This document shows positions 15,767-24,773 of a stretch of DNA of 64,000 bases, one piece after another. Location: NCBI GenBank assembly GCA_947259575.1, contig CAMYMU010000068.1, forward strand, positions 48,486 through 112,485, in the 5' to 3' direction. Position numbers and translations under genes: made by a program. Numbering within the stretch: position 1 is the stretch's first letter; each line of letters opens with the position of its first letter. This DNA is from an uncultured Ectothiorhodospiraceae bacterium. GTDB taxonomy: Bacteria > Pseudomonadota > Gammaproteobacteria > UBA6429 > Thiohalophilaceae. The notes below the pieces were generated by a model, which ran no database searches, was not told where the DNA came from, and saw only the letters and a list, made by a program, of their open reading frames with translations.

Positions 15767-16432
15767 TTAAAATGCACCAAGCTTCCATTTATCGACAACC
15801 AAACGTACATCAAGCTCTTTATCATTTTTTAGTAAAAAAACTTTTCTTGGTAAATCGATGCCGCTAATCTGCGTATAGCGCTTAAATTTCACTTTCCAGT
15901 TTGCATCTTCAAGGTAGGCAAGCCGCCCTTTTTTATCCAGTTGAGGTTTATCCTGTTGGGTTGGACTGGTTAAGCCCATTACCCAATAGCGCAGGCCCTC
16001 GACAGGAACAAAAACACCGGTTTGTTCATAGAGAAGCATTTCCGGGGTATCGGCATAAAAGGTTTGATCGTCTGAATCTTTGAGTAATACGCCATGTGCA
16101 TTGCCTATCATTTTAACCTTACCTGCTCCGAAGGCGCCGTTAATCTGGATCTGATAATCATCGCCCTTCTGTTGCCAATCTAGATTCAGGTTCCAGGCAT
16201 CATCACCGTTGTTAACCGCCAACCTACCGGTCAGATGCCAGTATTTAATCGAGGATAGCTCGGTTTGCCTTTCATTCCAGACTTGTTCAAGTGCACTGGT
16301 AGTATCGACAGAAGTGTCAACATCATCATCGACGAGATCGAGCGTAGTACAACCCGTTACGAGAACGGCTGCAACTAAGACAACGATATAACGAAGGAAT
16401 AAACTATTGGGTAAAGCGTTTGATAACATCAT
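15767..16432 (-). CDS. lolB: Outer-membrane lipoprotein receptor LolB
   Basis: Protein of 221 aa with a lipoprotein signal peptide ending in the lipobox VTGC, so it is attached to lipid at Cys28. The mature part carries the LolB pattern: WHLTGRLAVNNGDDAWNLNL (about 64-83), then a beta-barrel-half fold with LRYWVMGL (about 147-154). It accepts lipoproteins from LolA and inserts them into the outer membrane. The start overlaps the end of the upstream TPR gene by 29 bases, implying coupling. Confidence 0.93.
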   Translation of the reverse strand: MMLSNALPNSLFLRYIVVLVAAVLVTGCTTLDLVDDDVDTSVDTTSALEQVWNERQTELSSIKYWHLTGRLAVNNGDDAWNLNLDWQQKGDDYQIQINGAFGAGKVKMIGNAHGVLLKDSDDQTFYADTPEMLLYEQTGVFVPVEGLRYWVMGLTSPTQQDKPQLDKKGRLAYLEDANWKVKFKRYTQISGIDLPRKVFLLKNDKELDVRLVVDKWKLGAF

Positions 16433-18224
16433 TTAATAATTTATGTGTCGGTGTTTGCTGTAGTGCTTCATCCCAAACATCACGTGCACTACCTTGTTCA
16501 CCGATAACCCATAAGACCTCGCCCAGGTGCGCTGCAATTTCAGCATCTTTAAGACCTTCAAATGCCAATCGTAAATACTTCAACGCTTCTTGATAATTGC
16601 CAAGTCGATAGTTGGCCCAACCGAGGCTGTCTAGAATAGCGGGATCATCTGGATTAGATTTATACGCCTTTTGAATGTAGGCCAGTCCCTCTTTGATTCG
16701 ATCAGTCCGATCAACCAGAGTATAACCTAAGGCATTTAATGCCTGGGTATTCTCTGGATCTAACTTAACGATCTTTTCGAGATCAGAAAAAGTAACATCG
16801 ATGCGCTCAATTTTCTCTGCGGTCAGAGCCCGAGCGTATAAAATATTCACATTGTCTGGCATTCTGGCCAGACCTTCACTATAGATATCGAAGGCTTCCT
16901 GATATTTTTTTACTTCACGTAAAATCTCACCTTCTGCAAGCAACAGGCGCTGTTCTGTTTCAAGTGAGTCAGCCTCAATCGCATTCAAGCGCTCACGAGC
17001 CTTTTTGACATTGCCCGCTTTCGCATCAATCATGGCGATACGAATTTGTGCATCAAGCTTATACTGGCCTGAACCTATAATCTGATACCACTGCACCGCC
17101 AGCTGGGTATCATTTTGCTGTTCGGCAATTTGACCGAGGTAATAGCTTGATTCATGAACACGCTTACCTGACTTAACCAGATCCTGGAAATGATCATTTG
17201 CCTCATCCAGCTCATTCGTCTGCAGAGATAAAAGTGCCAGTGCATATTTTGCATCGGCATTACCCGGCGCACTCTCGAGAATAATCTTGAATTGTTCGCG
17301 CGCTTCGCCATAACGTTTTTCATCGACTAAGCGACGCGCATAATAATCACGCAATGCAATATTGCCCGGTACCTTTTCAAGGGCAAATTGTAATTCTGTT
17401 AGTGCCTTGGCTTTCTTGCCTTCCCGGTAGAGTGTGTTGCTATACAGTATGTATGCGTCGGCCCAGTCCGGCTTCAGTTTTATAACCTTCAGTGCAGCGC
17501 TTTTGGCCTTATCCAGATCACCGACTAATAGTGCCAGCTGGCTATAGGCATAAAGGGCATCGGGATTGTCCTGACGTGTGGCAACCAGTTGTTCCATCAC
17601 GTCCAGGGCGGCCTGCTTATCACGCTCTTTACCTAGCAGTGAAGTGATTAACATGAAGGTATTTCTTTTACCTTTTTCCGCACTTAAATCAATGACTTTC
17701 TCAAGATGGAAATGAGCCTGCTTGATATTGCCAGTGCGCAAATTCATGGCTGCAGCAACTTGATTGGCTTCGATACTATTTGGGGTTATTTCTGACCATA
17801 ATTTAGCCGCTTCCATGGCACTCTCATCATCGCGGGCATAGACCGCGATTCGGGCTGCACGCTCAATAACTTTTGGATCACGCGAGAGCTTGGCTGCCTC
17901 GAGATATTGTTTAACGGCGACATTAATGTGCCCGCGTTGCCCGGAAATCTCGGCTAACATCAGGCGGAATAACAATTCGGGGCTTAGGTTGGATTCAACC
18001 TCTTCCTCTTCAACTACACTAACTTCTTGTTTTTTTTGGGTTTGTTCAGACCCTACCCCTGTTTCATCCTGGGCAGCTTGTTTGGCCTCGGCGGCGGGTG
18101 TCTGATTTTCAGCAGCGGGAGTTGCCTGTTTCGGTTGAGTTGAGCAGGCAGTAACAAATAGGGCTGCTAATAACCATGTAATTAATGAGGATTTAGAGCT
18201 TGTTTTCTGCATAAACGTATCCAT
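16404..18224 (-). CDS. TPR-repeat lipoprotein upstream of lolB
   Basis: Protein of 606 aa. A signal peptide with lipobox VTAC (Cys27) is followed by an Ala/Gln/Glu-rich linker (about 30-75), then a long solenoid of tetratricopeptide repeats to the C-terminus. A clear repeat is AILDSLGWANYRLGNYQEAL near 525-544. It is predicted to be periplasm-facing and membrane-anchored and to mediate protein-protein contact. Gene order TPR-lolB opposite hemA is widespread in gammaproteobacteria. Start at MDTFMQK; the internal ATG four codons on is equally possible. Confidence 0.88.
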   Translation of the reverse strand: MDTFMQKTSSKSSLITWLLAALFVTACSTQPKQATPAAENQTPAAEAKQAAQDETGVGSEQTQKKQEVSVVEEEEVESNLSPELLFRLMLAEISGQRGHINVAVKQYLEAAKLSRDPKVIERAARIAVYARDDESAMEAAKLWSEITPNSIEANQVAAAMNLRTGNIKQAHFHLEKVIDLSAEKGKRNTFMLITSLLGKERDKQAALDVMEQLVATRQDNPDALYAYSQLALLVGDLDKAKSAALKVIKLKPDWADAYILYSNTLYREGKKAKALTELQFALEKVPGNIALRDYYARRLVDEKRYGEAREQFKIILESAPGNADAKYALALLSLQTNELDEANDHFQDLVKSGKRVHESSYYLGQIAEQQNDTQLAVQWYQIIGSGQYKLDAQIRIAMIDAKAGNVKKARERLNAIEADSLETEQRLLLAEGEILREVKKYQEAFDIYSEGLARMPDNVNILYARALTAEKIERIDVTFSDLEKIVKLDPENTQALNALGYTLVDRTDRIKEGLAYIQKAYKSNPDDPAILDSLGWANYRLGNYQEALKYLRLAFEGLKDAEIAAHLGEVLWVIGEQGSARDVWDEALQQTPTHKLLNDVIKRFTQ

Positions 18225-18268
18225 CTACTATCTATTACTATAATACAACTTTTCGGCAGATTTCCTTG

Positions 18269-18274
18269 TATAAT
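18269..18274 (+). promoter_or_regulatory. Candidate -10 element for hemA
   Basis: TATAAT about 120 bases ahead of the hemA start, in the AT-rich divergent region between the TPR gene and hemA. No good -35 box is visible at 16-18 bases spacing, so this is weak support for a promoter. Confidence 0.3.
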
Positions 18275-18396
18275 TTAGAAATCGAAACGTGTATTTAGTT
18301 TATATATATAGTTAAATATTTTTTAATCAATAAAGCTTAGTAGAATATTGCACGAATCAGGCCAATTTGCAGTATTTTAGTTTACCGGTAGACCTC

Positions 18397-19659
18397 ATGA
18401 CCTTAGTCGCTTTCGGCATCAACCATAAAACCGCTCCTGTAGACATACGGGAAAAGGTCGCATTTTCGCCTGAAAAAGTCCATGAAGCGCTTCAGAATCT
18501 GGTCAATCAGGATGCCGTGCACGAGGCCGTCATACTCTCTACCTGTAATCGTACTGAGGTCTATTGTGGCTTAGATGACTCGGCAAATGATGCTGTCCTA
18601 CAGTGGTTGAGCGATTATCACCAGCTCCCGCTTGAGGCTATCTCACCCTATATATATGCCCACCTGGGTAGCGACGCGGTCCAGCACATTCTGCGCGTTG
18701 CCAGCGGCCTGGACTCTATGGTGTTGGGTGAACCGCAGATTCTGGGGCAAATCAAAGAGGCCTATATGACCGCCAATCATGCTGGCGTGATTGGCTCTCA
18801 GCTTAACCGCCTGTTCCAGCACACCTTTGCCGTGGCAAAACAGGTGCGCACCGATACCGCCATTGGCGCCAGCCCTGTCTCAGTTGCCTTTGCTGCGGTC
18901 AGCCTGGCCAAGCAGATCTTCTCCGATCTGAGCGAACATAAGGTCATGCTCATTGGTGCCGGCGAAACGATTGAGTTAGTCGCTCGCCACCTGAAAGAAA
19001 ACCAGGTGAGCCAGATTATCGTCGCCAATCGCACTGTTGAGCGCGCCAACGAATTGGCAAAGACATTCGATGCAGAGGCCATTGCCATCCCCCAAATTCC
19101 AGAGCGCCTGCCAGAGGTCGATATTGTCATCAGTTCAACCGCAAGCCCCTTGCCATTTATCGGCAAAGGCATGATGGAAAGCGTCATCAAGCAACGCAAA
19201 CACCGCCCAGTCTTCATGGTCGACATTGCAGTGCCTCGCGATATTGAACCTGAGGTCGGCGAGCTGGACGATGTCTATTTGTATACCGTCGATGATCTAC
19301 AGGAAGTCATCGAAGAAAATCGTAAATCCCGTCAGGAAGCCGCCCACCAGGCTGAAGACATCATCGATACCCAGGTTGAACACTTCATGGGTTGGTTACG
19401 TTCACTGGACTCGGTAGACGTGATTCGAGCCTATCGTGATAAATCGCATCACACCCGGGATGAAGCGCTGGCTGCAGCTAAGCGTCAGTTACTCGCAGGT
19501 AAGGATCCACAAGAAGTCGTCGAAGAGTTGGCACGGGTCTTAACCAACAAACTACTCCATGAACCGAGTGTACAAATGAAACACGCTGCCTATCATGGCG
19601 ATCAAAAATTATTAGAAAGTGCATGTCGATTGTTAGGCGTTAAGCCTGACTCCCTCTAG
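18397..19659 (+). CDS. hemA: Glutamyl-tRNA reductase
   Basis: Protein of 420 aa from the ATG at 18397; the frame remains open upstream to a TTG at 18367, but the family begins at [20 protein letters not shown]. The catalytic Cys lies in [11 protein letters not shown] (about 47-57). The NADPH-binding [17 protein letters not shown] block is near 183-199, and the C-terminal dimerisation helix follows. It reduces Glu-tRNA to glutamate-1-semialdehyde, the first step of tetrapyrrole synthesis. It heads hemA-prfA-prmC-moeB; hemA-prfA-prmC is a conserved order. Confidence 0.96.
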   Translation: MTLVAFGINHKTAPVDIREKVAFSPEKVHEALQNLVNQDAVHEAVILSTCNRTEVYCGLDDSANDAVLQWLSDYHQLPLEAISPYIYAHLGSDAVQHILRVASGLDSMVLGEPQILGQIKEAYMTANHAGVIGSQLNRLFQHTFAVAKQVRTDTAIGASPVSVAFAAVSLAKQIFSDLSEHKVMLIGAGETIELVARHLKENQVSQIIVANRTVERANELAKTFDAEAIAIPQIPERLPEVDIVISSTASPLPFIGKGMMESVIKQRKHRPVFMVDIAVPRDIEPEVGELDDVYLYTVDDLQEVIEENRKSRQEAAHQAEDIIDTQVEHFMGWLRSLDSVDVIRAYRDKSHHTRDEALAAAKRQLLAGKDPQEVVEELARVLTNKLLHEPSVQMKHAAYHGDQKLLESACRLLGVKPDSL

Positions 19660-19672
19660 TTAAAGGAATTTT

Positions 19673-20758
19673 ATGAAAGCCTCTTTGCGTACAAAGTTGC
19701 AGAGTTTGTCTGAGCGTTTGGAAGAAATAAATTATTTACTCTCCGATCCGGATGTTATCGCGGATCAAAATAAGTTTCGCGGTCTGTCCCAGGAGCATGC
19801 ACAACTTGGTCCTATTGTTTCCTGTTATAGCGATTATGAAAGTACCCTCAATGCCATCGAAGATGCCAAAGCGATGCTCGAAGAAGATGACCCAGACATG
19901 CGAGAGATGGCCCAGGATGAACTCAAAACAGCAGAGAAACGCCAGGATACTTTAGCGCAAGAACTTCAATTGCTAATGCTGCCCAAAGATCCCAATGATG
20001 ACAAAAATATCTTTCTGGAAATTCGCGCCGGTGCCGGCGGTGATGAGGCGGCCATATTTGCCGGTGATCTTTATCGCATGTATGCACGTTATGCCGAAAA
20101 ACAGCGTTGGAAACTTGAGGTCATGAGTGAACACGAGGGTGAACATGGCGGTTATAAAGAAATCATTGCACGTATTGAAGGACAAGGCGCCTACTCGCGT
20201 CTCAAGTTTGAGTCCGGCGGTCACCGCGTGCAACGTGTACCAGAAACCGAATCGCAAGGACGGGTACATACTTCTGCATGTACCGTTGCAGTTATGCCAG
20301 AGGTCGATTCAATCGATGAGTATGAAATTAATAGTAACGACTTAAAAGTCGATACCTTTCGTGCCTCGGGTGCTGGTGGACAACACGTTAATAAGACTGA
20401 CTCGGCCATCCGTCTTACTCACTTACCAACGGGCATTGTTGTTGAATGTCAGGATGAACGTTCACAACATAAAAACCGCGCCCGTGCAATGTCGCTGCTT
20501 CAGGCTCGTTTGTTGACGCAGGAGCAGGACAAACAACATGCAGAGCAAGCCGAAACCAGAAAATTACTGGTTGGTAGTGGTGATCGATCTCAACGTATTC
20601 GTACCTACAACTACCCACAAGGTCGTATCAGCGATCATAGAATAAACTTAACCTTATACAAACTTGATGAGGTAATGGAAGGTAATCTTGACGAAGTCAT
20701 CAATCCCCTTATCAACGAGCACCAGGCTGATTTGCTAGCAAGTATGGGTGATGAATAA
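19673..20758 (+). CDS. prfA: Peptide chain release factor 1
   Basis: Protein of 361 aa. The catalytic GGQ lies in [15 protein letters not shown] near residue 235, and the upstream stop-codon-reading region [20 protein letters not shown] is near 188-207. It recognises UAA and UAG and triggers peptide release. The ribosome site AAAGGA is well placed. The stop codon overlaps the prmC start, so the release factor and its methylase are coupled. Confidence 0.97.
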   Translation: MKASLRTKLQSLSERLEEINYLLSDPDVIADQNKFRGLSQEHAQLGPIVSCYSDYESTLNAIEDAKAMLEEDDPDMREMAQDELKTAEKRQDTLAQELQLLMLPKDPNDDKNIFLEIRAGAGGDEAAIFAGDLYRMYARYAEKQRWKLEVMSEHEGEHGGYKEIIARIEGQGAYSRLKFESGGHRVQRVPETESQGRVHTSACTVAVMPEVDSIDEYEINSNDLKVDTFRASGAGGQHVNKTDSAIRLTHLPTGIVVECQDERSQHKNRARAMSLLQARLLTQEQDKQHAEQAETRKLLVGSGDRSQRIRTYNYPQGRISDHRINLTLYKLDEVMEGNLDEVINPLINEHQADLLASMGDE

Positions 20759-21605
20759 GACACTGGGCTCAGTTCACCAGGATGCAATCGAGCAACTTAA
20801 ATCCTGTTCAGATTCAGCCCGGCTGGATGCAGATATAATTTTATCCTTTGCTCTGAATATACCGCGCACCCGTTTTATCACCCAGGCCGAAACACCGGTT
20901 AGTGATGTTGAATTTGAGCAGATTCAAAGCCTAATCAATAAGCGTAAGGCCGGTTGCCCGGTGTCGTACATTACCGGCTCAAAAGGTTTTTGGGATCTGG
21001 AGTTAATCGTCAATGAGCACACCCTGATCCCCAGACCGGAAACTGAATTACTTGTTGAATTTGCCCTTGCCATCTTTCCAGGCAATAAACCTATTACAGT
21101 CATTGACCTGGGCACAGGTACCGGTGCCATCGCTATCGCCATTGCCAAGTCACGTCCAAACTGGCGAGTACTTGCCTGCGATAAATCAACAGAGGCATTA
21201 AACATTGCGCGTAAAAATATTGAGAAGTATCAGCTTAATAATATTGAATTAAGCGAAAGTGACTGGTTTAACAATATTGATTCCGACTTATCCTTTGATC
21301 TTATTATTTCCAATCCACCCTATGTCGCAGAACGCGATCCACACCTGACACAAGGCGATGTACAGTTTGAGCCCATCACAGCCTTGAGCTCCGGGCCCGA
21401 GGGCCTTGATGATATTCGCCAAATTGTCGCAACCGGCAAACAACGCTTAAACAAATTTGGCTGGTTAATGGTAGAACATGGCTTTGATCAAGGTGATGCG
21501 GTTAAAACAATATTTACCGAACAGGGCTATCATACTATTCAGCAAGGTCTGGATTTGAATGGTCATACCCGGGCCACTTACGGACAGCGAGATACCGACA
21601 AATGA
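20751..21605 (+). CDS. prmC: Release-factor glutamine methyltransferase
   Basis: Protein of 284 aa from ATG 20751 (a GTG sits one codon earlier). The SAM-binding [18 protein letters not shown] motif is near 114-131, and the catalytic NPPY in [14 protein letters not shown] is near 185-198. It methylates the Gln of the GGQ motif in RF1 and RF2. The start lies inside the end of prfA, and the stop overlaps the moeB start by 4 bases. Confidence 0.95.
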   Translation: MNKTLGSVHQDAIEQLKSCSDSARLDADIILSFALNIPRTRFITQAETPVSDVEFEQIQSLINKRKAGCPVSYITGSKGFWDLELIVNEHTLIPRPETELLVEFALAIFPGNKPITVIDLGTGTGAIAIAIAKSRPNWRVLACDKSTEALNIARKNIEKYQLNNIELSESDWFNNIDSDLSFDLIISNPPYVAERDPHLTQGDVQFEPITALSSGPEGLDDIRQIVATGKQRLNKFGWLMVEHGFDQGDAVKTIFTEQGYHTIQQGLDLNGHTRATYGQRDTDK

Positions 21606-22342
21606 ACGATGATCAACTACTAAGATACAGCAGACAGATTATGCTCCCGCAAGTCGATGCCTTGGGTCAGCAAAAATTACTCGACTCAACAGCCTTGATT
21701 GTGGGTATGGGTGGCTTGGGTTCACCGATTGCAATGTACCTGGCTGCCGCGGGTGTCGGCCATTTGATCCTGGCTGATTTTGATAAGGTCGACTTAACTA
21801 ACCTGCAACGTCAAATCATTCACGGCACTGACGACATTGGCAAGCTCAAGGTCGATTCAGCCTTTGAAACCTTGCAACAGATCAACCCAGAAATCACCGT
21901 CACGCGTTTTACACAACAACTTGATACTGACAACTTAAATGACTTGGTTCCGCAGGTTGATATTGTCATTGATGGCTGCGATAACTTTGCGACTCGCTTT
22001 GCGGTTAATCATGCCTGTGTAAAACATCATAAGCCTCTGGTGTCTGGTGCGGCCATACGCTTTGAGGGCCAAGTTAGTGTCTTCCCCAACACTGGAAAAG
22101 ATTTACCTTGCTATCAATGCTTATATAAAGATGAAGGTGAAGAAGAACAAACTTGCAGTGAAAACGGTGTGCTGGCACCACTAGTGGGAATGATAGGCTC
22201 GATTCAAGCTATAGAAGCTATAAAAGTCTTATTAAATATTGGTGAGCCCCTTGCTGGAAAACTTATGCTCATTGATGCGCTAAGTATGGAGATTAGAACT
22301 CTTAAACTAAAAAAAGATCCTGCCTGTAGCGTTTGCAGTTAA
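21602..22342 (+). CDS. moeB: MoeB/ThiF family adenylyltransferase
   Basis: Protein of 246 aa, an E1-like enzyme that adenylates the C-terminus of a ubiquitin-like sulfur carrier (MoaD or ThiS). The nucleotide-binding GMGGLGSPIAMYLAAAG block is at about 36-52, and DGCDNFATRFAVN near 127-139. Zinc cysteines are CYQC (about 171-174) and CSVC at the C-terminus (242-245). It is last in the hemA-prfA-prmC-moeB chain and ends 3 bases before the convergent nhaA. Which carrier it serves cannot be told from context. Confidence 0.88.
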   Translation: MNDDQLLRYSRQIMLPQVDALGQQKLLDSTALIVGMGGLGSPIAMYLAAAGVGHLILADFDKVDLTNLQRQIIHGTDDIGKLKVDSAFETLQQINPEITVTRFTQQLDTDNLNDLVPQVDIVIDGCDNFATRFAVNHACVKHHKPLVSGAAIRFEGQVSVFPNTGKDLPCYQCLYKDEGEEEQTCSENGVLAPLVGMIGSIQAIEAIKVLLNIGEPLAGKLMLIDALSMEIRTLKLKKDPACSVCS

Positions 22343-22345
22343 AAT

Positions 22346-23542
22346 CTAGTTCTCTTTACTTCCTGCTGGTAGACTTGCACGCAAAATCAGATAACCAACA
22401 ATACCCGATGCAAGTGAGCCAATAATAATACCCAGGCGCTCATCAAAAAACATGTTAATGTTAGACTCTTCGAACGCCAGTGAGCCTATAAACAGACTCA
22501 TAGTGAAGCCCACACCACATAGTGCCGCCGTTCCATATAAAGTTGTCCAGGACATACCTTTGGGAATACTGGTCATATTTAACTTGATAGCAATCCAACA
22601 AAAGCCAAATACACCAATCTGCTTACCAATAAACAGACCCAGCGCAATACCTAACGGAACAGAGTGAAGAAGCTGTTCGCTGCTCAAACCCGAAAAGCTA
22701 ATACCTGCATTTGCGAAGGCAAATATTGGAAGAACAAAAAAGGCCACCACGGTATGTAGATCACTTTCCATGCTTTTTAATGGCGAGTGGTTTTCCTTTC
22801 TTTTTGACTTTAATGGTATAAAGATCGCCAGAATAACCCCAGCCAGAGTGGCATGAACACCCGACTTGAGCATTGCCACCCACATGACTAAACCTATTAG
22901 CATGTAGAGACTCTTCGACTCATTATTTCGCTTGTTTAGAATAAATAAGATTGGGACGCATATCGCAGCCACAATGATTAAGGCTGTAAGGGAAATATTA
23001 TCTGTGTAAAAGATTGCTATTATGATAATTGCGCCAACATCATCGAATATCGCCAATGAAGTAAGAAATATTTTTATACTAATCGGTACCCGCGAACCCA
23101 GGAGGGTTAAAATACCAAGGGCAAATGCAATATCAGTCGCAGCTGGAATAGCCCAGCCATTCAAGGCTAATTCATTATCAATATTAAAATACACATAAAT
23201 TAAAGCTGGAATAAGCATCCCACCAGTCGCACCCACGGCAGGTAAAATAATATTTTTCTTATCAGAAAGTTCGCCTTCAATTAACTCACGTTTTAGTTCA
23301 AGGCCAACGAGAAAAAAGAAAATCGCCATCAACCCATCATTAATCCACAACAATAATGGTTTTGCAATTTCAAACGTACCTATCCGAATTTCAACCGGTG
23401 TATCGATCAACAAATCATAATAAGTTTCTAAAGGCGTATTCGCCAATACAACGGCAAGGACAGCGGAAAACATGAGCAGAATGCCACTAGCTGATTCCAT
23501 CTTAAAGAATCGGGATAAAAATGTTTCTTTTAAGCCATTCAT
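22346..23542 (-). CDS. nhaA: Na+/H+ antiporter NhaA
   Basis: Protein of 398 aa with about 12 membrane segments, usual NhaA length. Family signatures are FFLVGLELKRELIEGELS near 76-93, the paired-aspartate-region block WAIPAATDIAFALGILTLLG near 130-149, and FGFCWIAIKLN in the last third. It exports sodium in exchange for protons at high pH. Single gene with no obvious regulator beside it; consistent with a saline or alkaline habitat, which is inference. Confidence 0.95.
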   Translation of the reverse strand: MNGLKETFLSRFFKMESASGILLMFSAVLAVVLANTPLETYYDLLIDTPVEIRIGTFEIAKPLLLWINDGLMAIFFFLVGLELKRELIEGELSDKKNIILPAVGATGGMLIPALIYVYFNIDNELALNGWAIPAATDIAFALGILTLLGSRVPISIKIFLTSLAIFDDVGAIIIIAIFYTDNISLTALIIVAAICVPILFILNKRNNESKSLYMLIGLVMWVAMLKSGVHATLAGVILAIFIPLKSKRKENHSPLKSMESDLHTVVAFFVLPIFAFANAGISFSGLSSEQLLHSVPLGIALGLFIGKQIGVFGFCWIAIKLNMTSIPKGMSWTTLYGTAALCGVGFTMSLFIGSLAFEESNINMFFDERLGIIIGSLASGIVGYLILRASLPAGSKEN

Positions 23543-23606
23543 AACTCTGTCAGTGATCTGAAAATTTATATAACAGTCGTAATTGTTCGCAGGAGTAAAG
23601 TTAAAG

Positions 23607-24077
23607 TTATTGTTCTGCCCGATCGCAAGTCCCTGTGCAGCGTGTTACTACTTTCACGCAAGTCGCATCTTTTAGAATATTGCGTAACTCTGGCATCTCG
23701 CCGCCCCCAACATGCACCAATGTAGCACTATTACAATGCTTCTTTCGTGTGCCATACTGAACATCGGTTAACCACTCTACATTCAAACAAGCAGGGCTAA
23801 CTTTTCCGAGCTGAATACCTAACTCATATGAGGCACAGCGTAGGCGCTGATGAGTGACTGTTCCCTCTATGAACCAGTCACTGTCTGCACTCAACCATCC
23901 TTTAAGATCGCTAGCTTCAAAACTTTTCTTAAGAGCCTGTTTCGGGTTGAACTGGGTCTCTGCAACCAGTGGTAAGTCAACTTTTCTCACTGCACCAGTA
24001 TAAGCCGTCTCGGCATTTGTATAGCCAGAAAAAATACAAGTCAATAATAAGGTACTAACAACAATTTTATTTGCCAT
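23607..24077 (-). CDS. Secreted protein of unknown function with six cysteines
   Basis: Protein of 156 aa that I do not recognise. A signal peptide of about 22 residues ends TNA before ETAYTG. The mature part is hydrophilic and contains six cysteines (RLRC, SPAC, KKHC, DATC, TRC, GTC), which could form three disulfides in the periplasm. It is 7 bases from the small secreted-protein gene upstream, so the two are likely cotranscribed. No function is proposed. Confidence 0.65.
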   Translation of the reverse strand: MANKIVVSTLLLTCIFSGYTNAETAYTGAVRKVDLPLVAETQFNPKQALKKSFEASDLKGWLSADSDWFIEGTVTHQRLRCASYELGIQLGKVSPACLNVEWLTDVQYGTRKKHCNSATLVHVGGGEMPELRNILKDATCVKVVTRCTGTCDRAEQ

Positions 24078-24084
24078 AGGATTT

Positions 24085-24447
24085 CTACTTTTTCAACATT
24101 TCGATAGCGACCCACCTGCCATCTTGTTCACAAAATTTAAACCTGCTCTCAGCAATATTCTTTTTTGATTTATTGATAATGCGTACATTTCTACAATTCA
24201 CTAGATCATCGTCCAAAGTTAAGATTGGATTGACTAGTCCGGAGTTTCCTGTTTTCTCATTTTTCCAGGCGAGCTTTTCACCATCCTTCTTTTCATTTAG
24301 TGCTTTTTGAATAGCCGTTTGAAGCATTTCTATATCGGAATCTTTGAAGTCCGCAATCGGGGCCGCATCATGCAAGAAATTATAATTGGAAGCAAACACG
24401 CCAGACGCTGTGAATAATGCGGCAATAATCAGCATTGTACGTAACAT
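24085..24447 (-). CDS. RT0821/Lpp0805-type small surface protein
   Basis: Protein of 120 aa beginning at ATG 24447, chosen because a perfect AGGAGG lies 7 bases upstream and the product then starts directly with a signal peptide, MLRTMLIIAALFTASGVFA. The C-terminal half (VNCRNVRIIN then FKFCEQDGRWVAIE) resembles the RT0821/Lpp0805 surface protein family related to 17-kDa antigens. Two cysteines may form a disulfide. Probably periplasmic or outer-membrane associated; role unknown. First gene of a two-gene unit. Confidence 0.65.
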   Translation of the reverse strand: MLRTMLIIAALFTASGVFASNYNFLHDAAPIADFKDSDIEMLQTAIQKALNEKKDGEKLAWKNEKTGNSGLVNPILTLDDDLVNCRNVRIINKSKKNIAESRFKFCEQDGRWVAIEMLKK

Positions 24448-24563
24448 ACGTTTTCCTCCTTCAGGACTAACCATATCGTGCTTATAGATATAATGGTGCC
24501 CTATAGCGTTAATAAAGTCCATGTAGCACACGGCTGTTATGCACTTATTACTTAATGATTTTA

Positions 24564-24704
24564 TTACAGATTTTGTATCAGGGGCACTGAATGTATCTGT
24601 TTAAAGGCGATAGTGGCCGCTTCCAGGCCAATCGCAACGACAATCCCTGTTAATAATAACCCAACAAATGCAATGCCAATTGCCAAATATTTGTATAAAT
24701 TCAA
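24564..24704 (-). CDS. Possible small single-span membrane protein
   Basis: A 46-codon frame from a TTG start encodes a short basic N-terminus, a strongly hydrophobic helix (YLAIGIAFVGLLLTGIVVAI) and a short polar tail. The composition is typical of real small membrane proteins. Weak points are the TTG start and the absence of a ribosome site at correct distance. An ATG in another frame nearby has a better ribosome site but a non-hydrophobic product. It lies between the phospholipase D gene and the small secreted-protein genes. Confidence 0.35.
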   Translation of the reverse strand: MNLYKYLAIGIAFVGLLLTGIVVAIGLEAATIAFKQIHSVPLIQNL

Positions 24705-24773
24705 ACGTAAAAGACATAATCCACCCTATTCTCATGTTTTTAGAATAATGTTGCTAGCTAGCTCACGTGTTTC

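Noticed and set aside
18225..18396. AT-rich region between the TPR gene and hemA as a replication origin
   Set aside because: No cluster of DnaA boxes is visible; it is adequately explained as a divergent promoter region.
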